From assembly GCA_902478365.1 (NCBI GenBank), contig CABSKX010000017.1, positions 1 through 40,434 of the forward strand: a stretch of DNA of 40,434 nt, written 5' to 3'. Made by a program: the position numbers and the translations under genes. Below the pieces are notes generated by a model, which saw only the letters and a list, made by a program, of their open reading frames with translations, was not told the DNA's origin and searched no databases. This document shows, piece by piece, positions 8,494 through 15,653 of this stretch (its first letter is position 1; each line of letters opens with the position of its first letter). This stretch comes from an uncultured Collinsella sp. (GTDB taxonomy: Bacteria; Actinomycetota; Coriobacteriia; Coriobacteriales; Coriobacteriaceae).

Positions 8494-8679
8494 CCCACAC
8501 AAAAACGTGCCGCCCCATAAGGGGCGGCACGCAAACTTCTAATCAGCTTTTCAGTATCGAGCACGCGACGACCCAACGCCGGAGCGCGGGGCGGGAGGCC
8601 GGATTGCCTTCCCTCAACGCGACCCTGCGGAGCCGTGAGCGGGGAGGGAAGGCAATCCGGCCTCCCGCCCTGCGCTCCG
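8494..8679 (-). repeat. Palindromic 3'-UTR element, copy B
   Basis: Same layout as the element at 7590-7759, placed 19 bp after the rubrerythrin stop. The stem is 35 bp (8580-8614 with 8645-8679, one G-T mismatch). The loop again contains GCGACCCTGCGGAGCCGTGAGCG. A 48-nt spacer (8532-8579) is clearly related to that of copy A, and a terminator hairpin follows at 8506-8531. The outer stem (CGGAGCGC.GGGCGGG) is shared between copies. The inner stem differs completely but remains paired in each copy. Confidence 0.85.
8506..8531 (-). terminator. Rho-independent terminator after rubrerythrin, in element B
   Basis: A perfect 11-bp stem (8506-8516 with 8521-8531) with loop ATAA. On the minus strand it is followed by TTTTTGTG. 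Confidence 0.85.
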
Positions 8680-8698
8680 CAGCAGCCAGCGCCACGCG

Positions 8699-9238
8699 CT
8701 AGTAGTTCACCACCTGCTCCTCAAAGTACGCCTTCGGGTGGTTACAAACCGGGCACACCTCGGGCGCCTCGGCGCCCACATGCAGGTGCCCGCAGTTCAG
8801 GCACTTCCATACCTTTACGCCCTCGCGCTCAAACACCTCGCCCGATTCGATGCGCTCGACGAGCTTGTTGTAGCGCTCCTCGTGGGCCTTCTCGACAGCA
8901 CCGACGCCACGGAACTTTGCGGCAATCTCGGTAAAGCCCTCCTCCTCGGCGGTCTTGGCGAACTCGTCGTACATCGTGGTCCACTCGTAGTTCTCGCCCG
9001 CAGCGGCATCACGCAAGTTGTCCAGAGTGTCGGGAACGGCGCCGTCGTGCAGATACTTAAACCACAGCTTGGCGTGCTCGGACTCGTTGCCCGCCGTCTC
9101 GGCAAAGATATTCGAGATCTGAACGTAGCCATCCTTCTTGGCCTTGGATGCATAGTAGCGATACTTGGTATGCGCCTGGGACTCACCGGCAAAAGCGGTC
9201 TCGAGGTTCTTCTTGGTTTGAGAATTCTCAAAATCCAT
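8699..9238 (-). CDS. rbr: Rubrerythrin
   Basis: A 179-residue peroxide-scavenging non-haem iron protein of anaerobes. The N-terminal four-helix bundle carries the di-iron ligands, including E19 (FAGESQAH), E52/H55 (NESEHAK) and glutamates near 96 and 120. The C-terminal rubredoxin domain has C-x2-C at 146-149 (WKCLNCG) and at 162-165 (VCPVCNH). It reduces hydrogen peroxide using electrons from NAD(P)H via rubredoxin-type carriers. The start at 9238 has AAGGGAAG at 7-nt spacing; a start seven codons upstream lies over this site. The gene is transcribed alone. Confidence 0.96.
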   Translation of the reverse strand: MDFENSQTKKNLETAFAGESQAHTKYRYYASKAKKDGYVQISNIFAETAGNESEHAKLWFKYLHDGAVPDTLDNLRDAAAGENYEWTTMYDEFAKTAEEEGFTEIAAKFRGVGAVEKAHEERYNKLVERIESGEVFEREGVKVWKCLNCGHLHVGAEAPEVCPVCNHPKAYFEEQVVNY

Positions 9239-9350
9239 AGGTGTACTTCCCTTCAACATGCCGCCCGTAGGATTCGAGCGGCCTTGTCTTTAGGATGCCC
9301 TCAAGCCGAGAATTTAAACCTTACAATCCTGTTCTTCAGATTCGGGTTGG

Positions 9351-10256
9351 CTACACGCTTAGCCAGCGGTCACCCTCCACGCGGCAAAAGCCCTCACGCT
9401 CCAAGTCGGCCAAAATGTCTGCAACCAGCTCGTGCTCGACCGGCTCGCGGCCCGCTGCCGCCTCCATTTCGTTGACGCCCGCCACGGCCTCGGCGAGTGT
9501 GATGCCCGCCGGCCGCCCATCGCGCGCCGCCAGCAGCATGCGCACAATATGAGCGCGCTTTTGGCGACGCGAGCCCTCAAACTTGGACTGACGGCTATAG
9601 CTCGCCGAGCGCCTGGACGGATTGGGCAGCGTCTTTTTAAGATACGCGCCGTAATCCAGCAACGCGTAATACCACGCGCGCGGCGTGTCGGCATCGTCTT
9701 GAGGCACGGCAAAGGGAGCGATCTCATCCGCCGTCGCACCGGGAACCGCCGGACAGGCGGCTTGGATCAGCGGCACCAGCTCGCGATCGGGAACGGCCGG
9801 CACATCGGGAAAGAAATGATGCAGAAAGACCGTGCGCACGTTGGTCTCCAGATACACACCCGGTAGATCGAACGCAAACGACCGGATGCCCTGCGCCGTC
9901 GCCGGGCCAATACCGGGCAGGGCGACCAGGTCGCGCGTCTCACGTGGAAACTCCCCACCCCAGTCTTCCATAACGCACTGAGCGGCTCTATGAAGTGCCA
10001 GGGCGCGGCGATTGTAGCCCATCCCCTGCCACGCATCCAAGACATCGGAAGGCGCGGCCTGGGCAAGCGCCTGCACGGTTGGAAAGCGATCAAGCCACGC
10101 GGGCATACGCGTCTCCACGCGCGGCACCTGCGTTTGCTGCAGCATAACCTCGGAAAGCCAAATAATGTACGGGTCGCGCGTGCGGCGCCACGGAAGGTCG
10201 CGATAACGCAGGACCCCTTCCGAACGAATCATCGAACGAAAGGGGTCCTGAATCAT
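9351..10256 (-). CDS. MutY-like adenine glycosylase lacking the Fe-S cluster
   Basis: A 301-residue HhH-GPD protein. The catalytic glutamate region LSEVMLQQTQV (E36) and the hairpin LPGIGPATAQGIRSFAF (112-128) mark it as MutY-type, the family that removes adenine paired with 8-oxoguanine. Two key features differ. The position of the catalytic aspartate (LDGNV in E. coli MutY) reads LETNV here, so Asp is replaced by Glu137. The four cysteines of the [4Fe-4S] loop are absent. There is also no C-terminal NUDIX-like domain. Fe-S-free MutY relatives are known, so it may still be active, but substrate specificity is uncertain. The start has AAGGAG at 7-nt spacing. The gene lies 21 bp after the Rrf2 gene, probably in one operon. 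Confidence 0.8.
   Translation of the reverse strand: MIQDPFRSMIRSEGVLRYRDLPWRRTRDPYIIWLSEVMLQQTQVPRVETRMPAWLDRFPTVQALAQAAPSDVLDAWQGMGYNRRALALHRAAQCVMEDWGGEFPRETRDLVALPGIGPATAQGIRSFAFDLPGVYLETNVRTVFLHHFFPDVPAVPDRELVPLIQAACPAVPGATADEIAPFAVPQDDADTPRAWYYALLDYGAYLKKTLPNPSRRSASYSRQSKFEGSRRQKRAHIVRMLLAARDGRPAGITLAEAVAGVNEMEAAAGREPVEHELVADILADLEREGFCRVEGDRWLSV
10210..10249 (-). promoter_or_regulatory. Inverted repeat in the first codons of the MutY-like gene
   Basis: AGGACCCCTT (10210-10219) and AAGGGGTCCT (10240-10249) are a perfect 10-bp inverted repeat with a 20-nt loop that contains a duplicated CGAACGAA. In the mRNA it would form a hairpin over codons 3-16, close to the ribosome binding site. 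A regulatory role is inferred only. Confidence 0.35.
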
Positions 10257-10277
10257 GGCTATGCTCCTTATGCGGCG

Positions 10278-10763
10278 CTATTCCTCCCGGCAAGCGCACG
10301 CACAGGTGGCGTACTCGGGAAACGCATCGCGGTCGGCGAACTTGGAATCGACAGCCGGGAACTGGCGGTGAGCGACGATGTCGCCCAGCGAAACGGAATC
10401 GAGGTAGTCGCGCATCAGCGCTTGAGCTCCGGCCCACAGGGGATGATAACAGCACGTGCCCATGCGTGCACAGTCGCCATCGGGCGCGGTGCAATCGTTC
10501 ATGACCATGGGGCCCTGAACGGCCTCAACGACCTGGCGGATGGTGACATCGTCGGGGCTGACCTTAAGACGCATGCCGCCATGGACGCCACGCAGGCTCT
10601 CCACAATACCGGCCTGAACCAAACCATGCTGAATCGAACGGGCAAACGAATACGGGACATTGACCTCTTCGGCGGCGGTGCGAACAGAAAGCAGACGCTC
10701 CGGGTCCTCGGCAAGCATCGCGAGCATGCGAAGGGCGTAATCAGTCTTCCTCGATATGTCCAT
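10278..10763 (-). CDS. Rrf2-family transcriptional regulator
   Basis: A 161-residue protein. The N-terminal winged helix (MDISRKTDYALRMLAMLAED, then LSVRTAAEEVNVPYSFARSI and a GVHGGMRL wing) is typical of Rrf2. The family often senses Fe-S status, nitric oxide or cysteine. Cysteines at NDC, GDC and GTCC (about 90-106) match the usual three-cysteine cluster position, and a second cysteine-rich tail (ATCACACREE) is extra. Redox or Fe-S sensing is therefore likely. The ribosome binding site is AAGGGG. It lies directly upstream of the MutY-like gene, so repair of oxidative damage may be co-regulated. Confidence 0.88.
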   Translation of the reverse strand: MDISRKTDYALRMLAMLAEDPERLLSVRTAAEEVNVPYSFARSIQHGLVQAGIVESLRGVHGGMRLKVSPDDVTIRQVVEAVQGPMVMNDCTAPDGDCARMGTCCYHPLWAGAQALMRDYLDSVSLGDIVAHRQFPAVDSKFADRDAFPEYATCACACREE

Positions 10764-10922
10764 TTTTCCCCTTTCAAGGAATAGGAACAGCTCGAACGAG
10801 CTCCGGAGCCGAGCTTACGTCGAGACGCCAATGACCGTATGGACGCCCATATAGCAAAACGGGTGCCCACTGAATGCCGTGTTTGAAGCCTCTTGCATCA
10901 AAAACGGCCCATAGTGCAATTT

Positions 10923-10951
10923 AGTATAACCTAACCCCCTGCTTCGTTGAA
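10923..10951 (-). promoter_or_regulatory. Candidate promoter of the Rrf2-mutY operon
   Basis: On the minus strand TTCAAC (10951-10946) and TATACT (10928-10923) are separated by 17 bp. The leader to the Rrf2 start would be about 155 nt. The rest of 10764-11070 holds no supported gene. Confidence 0.5.
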
Positions 10952-11070
10952 CAGGTGTTGTGCAACAAACGCCTTGTTTGAACACAGGTCTCAAACGGAG
11001 CTTGTCCGGGAATTGGAAGGATTTGGTTTTGGGCAAAAGGGGCCGATGGGATCAAGGTCCTATCAAACGC

Positions 11071-11098
11071 AAAAAGCCACGTCCGAAGACGTGGCTTT
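11071..11098 (-). terminator. Terminator after tRNA-Asp
   Basis: An 11-bp perfect stem (11073-11083 with 11088-11098) with a tetraloop (TTCG on the minus strand). On the minus strand it is followed by TTTTTGCG. Confidence 0.9.
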
Positions 11099-11106
11099 AA
11101 TTGCGT

Positions 11107-11184
<78 letters not shown>

Positions 11185-11230
11185 AGGCAGTCGTTCGCGT
11201 TTGTTTCCGCTCGCGTGCGCTGCGGGGATT

Positions 11231-11260
11231 AGTATACACAGAAGTCTGTCCGGCGCGCAA
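11231..11260 (-). promoter_or_regulatory. Promoter of tRNA-Asp
   Basis: TTGCGC (11260-11255) and TATACT (11236-11231) are separated by 18 bp on the minus strand, about 45 bp upstream of the tRNA 5' end. Confidence 0.55.
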
Positions 11261-11292
11261 CAACTTTTTTGAAAATATTTTTTGGGGCCTCC

Positions 11293-11437
11293 GGGAGGGT
11301 CTCCGGGGCCGACTGGCGCGGGTTAAGTTTGCTGCTCTACAGTCCTGCGCAAGACGGAAAGCACATTAAGTGCTTTCCTTTGCGTGCGGAACTCGCGACA
11401 AACTTAACCCGCGCCAGTCGGCCCCGGAGACCCTCCC
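11293..11437. repeat. 145-bp palindromic element with perfect 39-bp arms
   Basis: Left arm 11293-11331 and right arm 11399-11437 are exact reverse complements. The 67-bp centre contains a second perfect 9-bp hairpin (11356-11364 with 11370-11378, GGAAAGCAC...GTGCTTTCC) and CCTGCG/GTGCGG flanks. It lies between the tRNA-Asp promoter and the end of the phosphodiesterase gene. No gene is seen in 11261-11553. Confidence 0.9.
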
Positions 11438-11553
11438 TGCCGTCACTATGTTCAACCAGTTTTGCGGGCGTGCGCCGCTGCGCGGCTAGCCCGCGTGCTC
11501 CTCGGCGGGGTTGGTCTGATTATTCTTGTTGAACTTCGGCCTTTTGCTGAAAG

Positions 11554-11588
11554 AAAAACGGGAGATGCGATCTGCATCCCCCGTTTTT
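11554..11588 (-). terminator. Terminator of the phosphodiesterase gene
   Basis: ACGGGAGATGC pairs with GCATCCCCCGT with one mismatch, flanked by A5 and T5 so it can work in both directions. It lies 8 bp after the stop codon. Confidence 0.85.
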
Positions 11589-11595
11589 GTTGCGG

Positions 11596-12063
11596 TTAGT
11601 CTAAGTCAATAAATTTGGTGCTCAGGATCTTGCCGTCCTTGACGAGCATTCTGGCCATGGTGGGGCCTCGGCTGCCTCTGGGATAGCTGGCGCTGCCGGG
11701 GTTGAGGACCAGGCAGTGGCCTACTTGGGCTTCTTTGGTTACGTGGGTGTGACCGTTGATGGCTACGTCTACGGATCCCACCGGAAGGTCTTCGCGGTAG
11801 TGGGCTACGGCAAATTTGAGGCCTTCGTAGGTGAAGATGGCCAGACGGTCTACATCCGGGCCGTAGTCGCGGTAGTAGTCGTTGTTTCCTAGGACCGCTC
11901 GCACGGGGGCGATGGTGCATAGATGCTCGTAATCCATCTCTGAGGTGAGGTCTCCGGCGTGGATGATCAGATCTGCGCCCTTGAGCTCGTCCAGAAGCGC
12001 GGGCGAAAGATAGCCGTGGGTGTCCGAGATGATGTCGATGCGCTTGGCGCTTGCACTGTTCAT
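11596..12063 (-). CDS. YfcE/MJ0936-family metallophosphoesterase
   Basis: About 155 residues. It has all the calcineurin-like metal motifs in order: DTHG, GDLTS, GNND, GHTH and a closing NPGS. Members are small cytosolic Mn/Ni-dependent phosphodiesterases of unsettled physiological substrate. The start at 12063 follows AGAAGGGA; an earlier in-frame ATG would begin inside the upstream terminator. It is flanked by terminators on both sides, so it is monocistronic. Confidence 0.92.
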   Translation of the reverse strand: MNSASAKRIDIISDTHGYLSPALLDELKGADLIIHAGDLTSEMDYEHLCTIAPVRAVLGNNDYYRDYGPDVDRLAIFTYEGLKFAVAHYREDLPVGSVDVAINGHTHVTKEAQVGHCLVLNPGSASYPRGSRGPTMARMLVKDGKILSTKFIDLD

Positions 12064-12102
12064 GGGATCCCTTCTGCAAAACCGATTCGACGTATATACA
12101 AA

Positions 12103-12149
12103 AAGCCCCACGGCTCCGCAGACAATTGGTCTACAGGGCTGCGGGGCCA
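12103..12149 (-). terminator. Terminator after the first LytTR regulator gene
   Basis: A 19-nt stem (12105-12123 with 12129-12147) that uses several G-U pairs, followed by TTTTTGTA on the minus strand. Confidence 0.75.
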
Positions 12150-12154
12150 GTTTG

Positions 12155-12871
12155 CTAGAGGCTCAGGGCCTTCTTGAGCGGTACAACGCGGCGGCGCGAG
12201 ACCGGCACGCGTTCGTCGACGCCCGTAATGCCCAGTCGGATAGCGCCCGAGGGCACCGTCTCGACATCCGTGACGCACGCCAAGTTGACGATATAGCGGC
12301 GATGAACGCGAAAGAAGCCAAAGTCGCAAAGCTTGGCCTCGAACTGCGCCAGCGAAGTCGTCGATAGAAAACGATCATCGACGGTATAGATACAGGAGTA
12401 ATCGTCCTTGGCCATGATGAAGCGAATGTCATCCACGGGGATGAGGACCTTACGGCCGCCCTTTTCCACCGGAATGCGCTCGATGGTGGCTTTGCTGTCC
12501 GTGACGGGCTTGGCGTGCTGCATGACCTTCTCGATCGCACGATCCAGGCGTGCCTCCTCGACCGGCTTCATTAGGTAATCGACGGCATCTACGTCGAACG
12601 CCTCGACGGCATGATCGCTATACGCGGTCACAAACACAATCGCCGGAGGATTCTTAAGCTTATGCAGTGCCTCGGCAAGCTGCAGACCAGAAGCACCGGG
12701 CATCGAGATATCGAGAAATACGACATCGACGCGGCTTTCCATCAACATCTCAATGGCGGAGCGGACGCTCGACGCCTCAGTGATCGTGCCGATCTTGCCC
12801 GTCTGCTCGAGCAAGAAGCGAAGTTCCGAACGGGCCGGGGCCTCGTCATCCACAATCATCGCACGCAGCAT
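12155..12871 (-). CDS. LytTR-family response regulator (system 1)
   Basis: A 238-residue protein. The receiver domain has the acidic pocket DDE (8-10), phospho-acceptor D54 in VVFLDISMPG and K in DYLMKPVEE. The C-terminal LytTR DNA-binding domain runs from about 135 (KVLIPVDDIRFIMAKDDYS...FFRVHRRYIVNL). LytTR regulators bind paired direct repeats and often control surface, competence or metabolite uptake genes. The start at 12871 (MLRAMIVDDE) has AAAGG about 10 nt upstream. It lies 72 bp downstream of its kinase and completes the glycosyltransferase-kinase-regulator operon. Confidence 0.92.
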   Translation of the reverse strand: MLRAMIVDDEAPARSELRFLLEQTGKIGTITEASSVRSAIEMLMESRVDVVFLDISMPGASGLQLAEALHKLKNPPAIVFVTAYSDHAVEAFDVDAVDYLMKPVEEARLDRAIEKVMQHAKPVTDSKATIERIPVEKGGRKVLIPVDDIRFIMAKDDYSCIYTVDDRFLSTTSLAQFEAKLCDFGFFRVHRRYIVNLACVTDVETVPSGAIRLGITGVDERVPVSRRRVVPLKKALSL

Positions 12872-12943
12872 AGGGATTAAACCTTTCGTCAGCAAACTAC
12901 GCTGGGCATCCGCCGCTTGGCGTTGAGCCCATAGCCTTTTATT

Positions 12944-14287
12944 TTACTCTTGAATATCAAAGATGCTCTCTGACAAATCAAGATGCAGGAGCACTTTGGT
13001 GCCCTTGCCCGGCGCCGATTCGACGCGCGTATAAGAGTGCGGTCCATAAAAGCGATGGATGCGCTCAGAAATATTGTGCATGGCCACGCCGGCACCGCCG
13101 CCTTGCGGGGAACTGGCATCGGGGCGGGCGGAGCGCTCATCAAACAGCCTGGCGGCGGTGCCCTCGTCCATGCCCACGCCGTTGTCAGCCACGGCAATCA
13201 AGATTGCGTCGTCGCCGTCTTGATGGACGGTCACATCGATCCGCAGGGCGTCGTCATCGCCCATGCCATGCCGTACGGCGTTCTCGACAATGGGCTGGAT
13301 TACAAAGGCCGGGACCAACGTGTCCTCGACATCCTCGGAGACATCGAAAGTCGCCAGTACGCGGTCCTCGCCAAAGCGCGCCTTCTCAAACGTCAGGTAG
13401 CGCTTGGTCTGGGCAACCTCGCGCGAGACCGGGATAAGCGACCCTGAGTTGTCGAGCGTGGCGCGATAGAACGAGGAGAACTCGCGCAGCAGCTCGCGGG
13501 CGCGCAGCGGGTCGGTACGCGTAAACGACGCGATGGTGTTGAGCGTGTTAAACAGAAAGTGCGGATTGATCTGCGCTTGCAGGGCACGAACCTCGGCACG
13601 GGCCGTCAGTTCCTTTTGCACCTCGAGCTCGTGGATGGCGAGCTGCGTGGACAGGATCTCGGCAAAACCCGAGGCGAGCGCATACTGGGTACGGTCGACG
13701 GCGCGCGGGGTCTTGTAGTAGAACTTGAGCGTGCCGACGGTGCGGTCGCCCACCTTGATGGGCGCGATGATACCGGCGGGAACATGGTTGTGCGAGCCAT
13801 CCGAACCCACCACGTCCACCACGCGGTTGAACGACTGCACGATGCCGTGCTCAATGACGTAGCGCGTGGCAAGCGTGTGGATGGGCGAATCGGGCAGCAG
13901 CTTTTCCTCGAACTCGCCCGCGCAGGCCAGCACGTTGCCCTCATCGGTGATGGCAACGGTCATGGCACGTGTCTCGGGCAGAATACGCCGGCACACCAAA
14001 AGCGCCGATTCCTGCGTCAGGCCGCCCTTAATGTCCTCGAGCATGGCCGAGGCAACCGAGAGCGTCTCCTCGGTGTACTGGGAGCGTACCGAATCGGGAT
14101 TGAGCGTCAAATAGATAAAGATGCACAGGAAGATGCACAGTAACGCACAGGCGATCACCGTGGCAATCGGCTCAATGCCAGTCGCCAGGGCAAAGATAAA
14201 GTACACCAACACGCAAACGGCGCAGACAACGGCGATGATGCGAAAGATTGAAATTGAATTATCGCGCTGGGCGCGGCGGTCGATCAT
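12944..14287 (-). CDS. LytS-type sensor histidine kinase (system 1)
   Basis: A 447-residue protein. Two membrane segments (about 14-36 and 40-62) precede a GAF-like sensor region (about 75-215). The His_kinase phospho-acceptor is in QINPHFLFNTLNTI (H243), and a HATPase domain has N-box QPIVENAVRHG (331-341) and G-box DNGVGMD. The domain order is that of LytS/YehU-type kinases that partner LytTR regulators. Its ATG (14287) overlaps the TGA of the upstream glycosyltransferase gene by 4 bp, so the two are translated together. The ligand is unknown. Confidence 0.92.
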   Translation of the reverse strand: MIDRRAQRDNSISIFRIIAVVCAVCVLVYFIFALATGIEPIATVIACALLCIFLCIFIYLTLNPDSVRSQYTEETLSVASAMLEDIKGGLTQESALLVCRRILPETRAMTVAITDEGNVLACAGEFEEKLLPDSPIHTLATRYVIEHGIVQSFNRVVDVVGSDGSHNHVPAGIIAPIKVGDRTVGTLKFYYKTPRAVDRTQYALASGFAEILSTQLAIHELEVQKELTARAEVRALQAQINPHFLFNTLNTIASFTRTDPLRARELLREFSSFYRATLDNSGSLIPVSREVAQTKRYLTFEKARFGEDRVLATFDVSEDVEDTLVPAFVIQPIVENAVRHGMGDDDALRIDVTVHQDGDDAILIAVADNGVGMDEGTAARLFDERSARPDASSPQGGGAGVAMHNISERIHRFYGPHSYTRVESAPGKGTKVLLHLDLSESIFDIQE

Positions 14288-15471
14288 TCAGCCCCCTCCA
14301 GGATGCTAATCAGTTGTGCGTCGCGCCAAAGTTCGTCCATGATCTTGGGCCAGAAACTCTGAAAACGCAGGTAGCTTGCGGCGTTTTGGCGGGCATAGGT
14401 CTTGGCCTCGTCAATACCATGACGCCAGATGCGCAGATACCCCTCGTGCTCGCGGGTAAACATGCTGCGAACCATGGCGGTCTTGCGCACGCGGTCGTCG
14501 AGCTCGCGCGAGATCCACGGACCCGGATAGGGCATGAGTGATGCGGCCGTAACCGGAATGAGCTCCTTTTGGTGCGCAGCGAACGTCAGCTTGGCCCGCT
14601 CGTAGTACCAACGGTACACGTCCTGCATAAAGCGCGGCGAGCGCTTCTCGGACTCGGGCGGCAGGTGGCGCACGGTCCACTCGTTATCGAACCACACGTC
14701 ATAGCCGAACATGCGCATGTTAAAGAGGTAGTCCAGATCCTCGCCGCGGGTGATAAACGGGTCGAAGGCCACGCGCGTAAAGGCGCGGGCGTGCAGGGCC
14801 ATCAGGCCGCCGCACACGTAATTGGAGCGCGAGATGCGGGTGCCCGAGAGCGCCTTTTTCATCCAGCGATTGAACTCGATACGCTTGGTCCACCAGCGAT
14901 GGCAAATGCCCACTTTGTCCGTAGGAGCCAGCGGCGACCCGTCGCGATCGTAAAAGTATCCGCTCTTGACTAAAATCGGCAGGCCCTGACGTGTCTGTTG
15001 ACCCAGTGCATAGGTCGCACGCTTCATAAAGTCGGCATCGATGACGGTCTCGTCGTCATCCAAAAACACAACCGCGTCGTGCCCCAGCACCGCCGCACAG
15101 GCAAGACCCATGTTGCGGATGGCGCCGTAGCCGCGCAGGCTCACGCACTCGCCCGAGCCTTTGGGCGCGATCTGCGCCACGCGGTCGGCAACACGCGAAG
15201 CCTGAGTATTGGTAACGATGGTGACCTTAAGCGTGGGATGCGCATTAACGATTTCGTGCACGCGATGGGATACGTCGGCCGTGGCGGAAACCGGACAGAC
15301 CACCAAGAGAATGATGCGCGGAATGTCGCGCACCTGTTCGAGCGAAGTCAGGCAGCGATCGAGTTCCGGGTTGGCGGCATTGAGCGACGTCGAGTGATCG
15401 TAGGTGCCGGGAGCGTTTGCTTGGGTATCATCGCCCGCCCAATATGTTGGGATCACAACCGTGGCGTTCAT
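14284..15471 (-). CDS. GT2-like glycosyltransferase coupled to the LytS-type kinase
   Basis: A 395-residue protein with a GT-A fold signature. It opens with NATVVIPTYW and has nucleotide-sugar/metal-binding FLDDDETVID (DDD at 138-140). Later it has RGEDLDYLFNM, which resembles the ED motif of family 2 transferases. No membrane segment is apparent. The product (cell-wall glycan, exopolysaccharide or other) cannot be told. The start at 15471 has GGAGGG upstream. The longer frame would run through the upstream terminator, so it is rejected. The 4-bp overlap with the kinase start is unusual for a biosynthetic enzyme. Confidence 0.8.
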   Translation of the reverse strand: MNATVVIPTYWAGDDTQANAPGTYDHSTSLNAANPELDRCLTSLEQVRDIPRIILLVVCPVSATADVSHRVHEIVNAHPTLKVTIVTNTQASRVADRVAQIAPKGSGECVSLRGYGAIRNMGLACAAVLGHDAVVFLDDDETVIDADFMKRATYALGQQTRQGLPILVKSGYFYDRDGSPLAPTDKVGICHRWWTKRIEFNRWMKKALSGTRISRSNYVCGGLMALHARAFTRVAFDPFITRGEDLDYLFNMRMFGYDVWFDNEWTVRHLPPESEKRSPRFMQDVYRWYYERAKLTFAAHQKELIPVTAASLMPYPGPWISRELDDRVRKTAMVRSMFTREHEGYLRIWRHGIDEAKTYARQNAASYLRFQSFWPKIMDELWRDAQLISILEGAE

Positions 15472-15498
15472 ACCTTTACCCTCCTTGCAACACAAAAA

Positions 15499-15529
15499 CG
15501 GGGCGCCGCCAAACACAGGCGACGCCCCG
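15499..15529 (-). terminator. Terminator after the MFS transporter gene
   Basis: A 12-nt stem with one mismatch (15499-15510 with 15518-15529), followed by TTTTTGTG on the minus strand. It separates the MFS gene from the glycosyltransferase operon. Confidence 0.85.
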
Positions 15530-15653
15530 CGACCTAGCTGGTTCCATCATACCCACTTGGGCTAAACATTGTTCGGAAGTCAGAATGATTTATGCGGCTA
15601 CTTCCAAAAGAGTACTGCAGATAGGCACAATTGCTGTACTGAGCCCGGTTGCC

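Noticed and set aside
10815..11036. 73-codon minus-strand frame upstream of the Rrf2 gene
   Set aside because: It overlaps the predicted promoter and leader, with no ribosome binding site or family match.
11293..11437. CRISPR or attachment site next to tRNA-Asp
   Set aside because: There is a single palindrome rather than spaced direct repeats, and no copy of the tRNA 3' end was found nearby to mark an attachment site.
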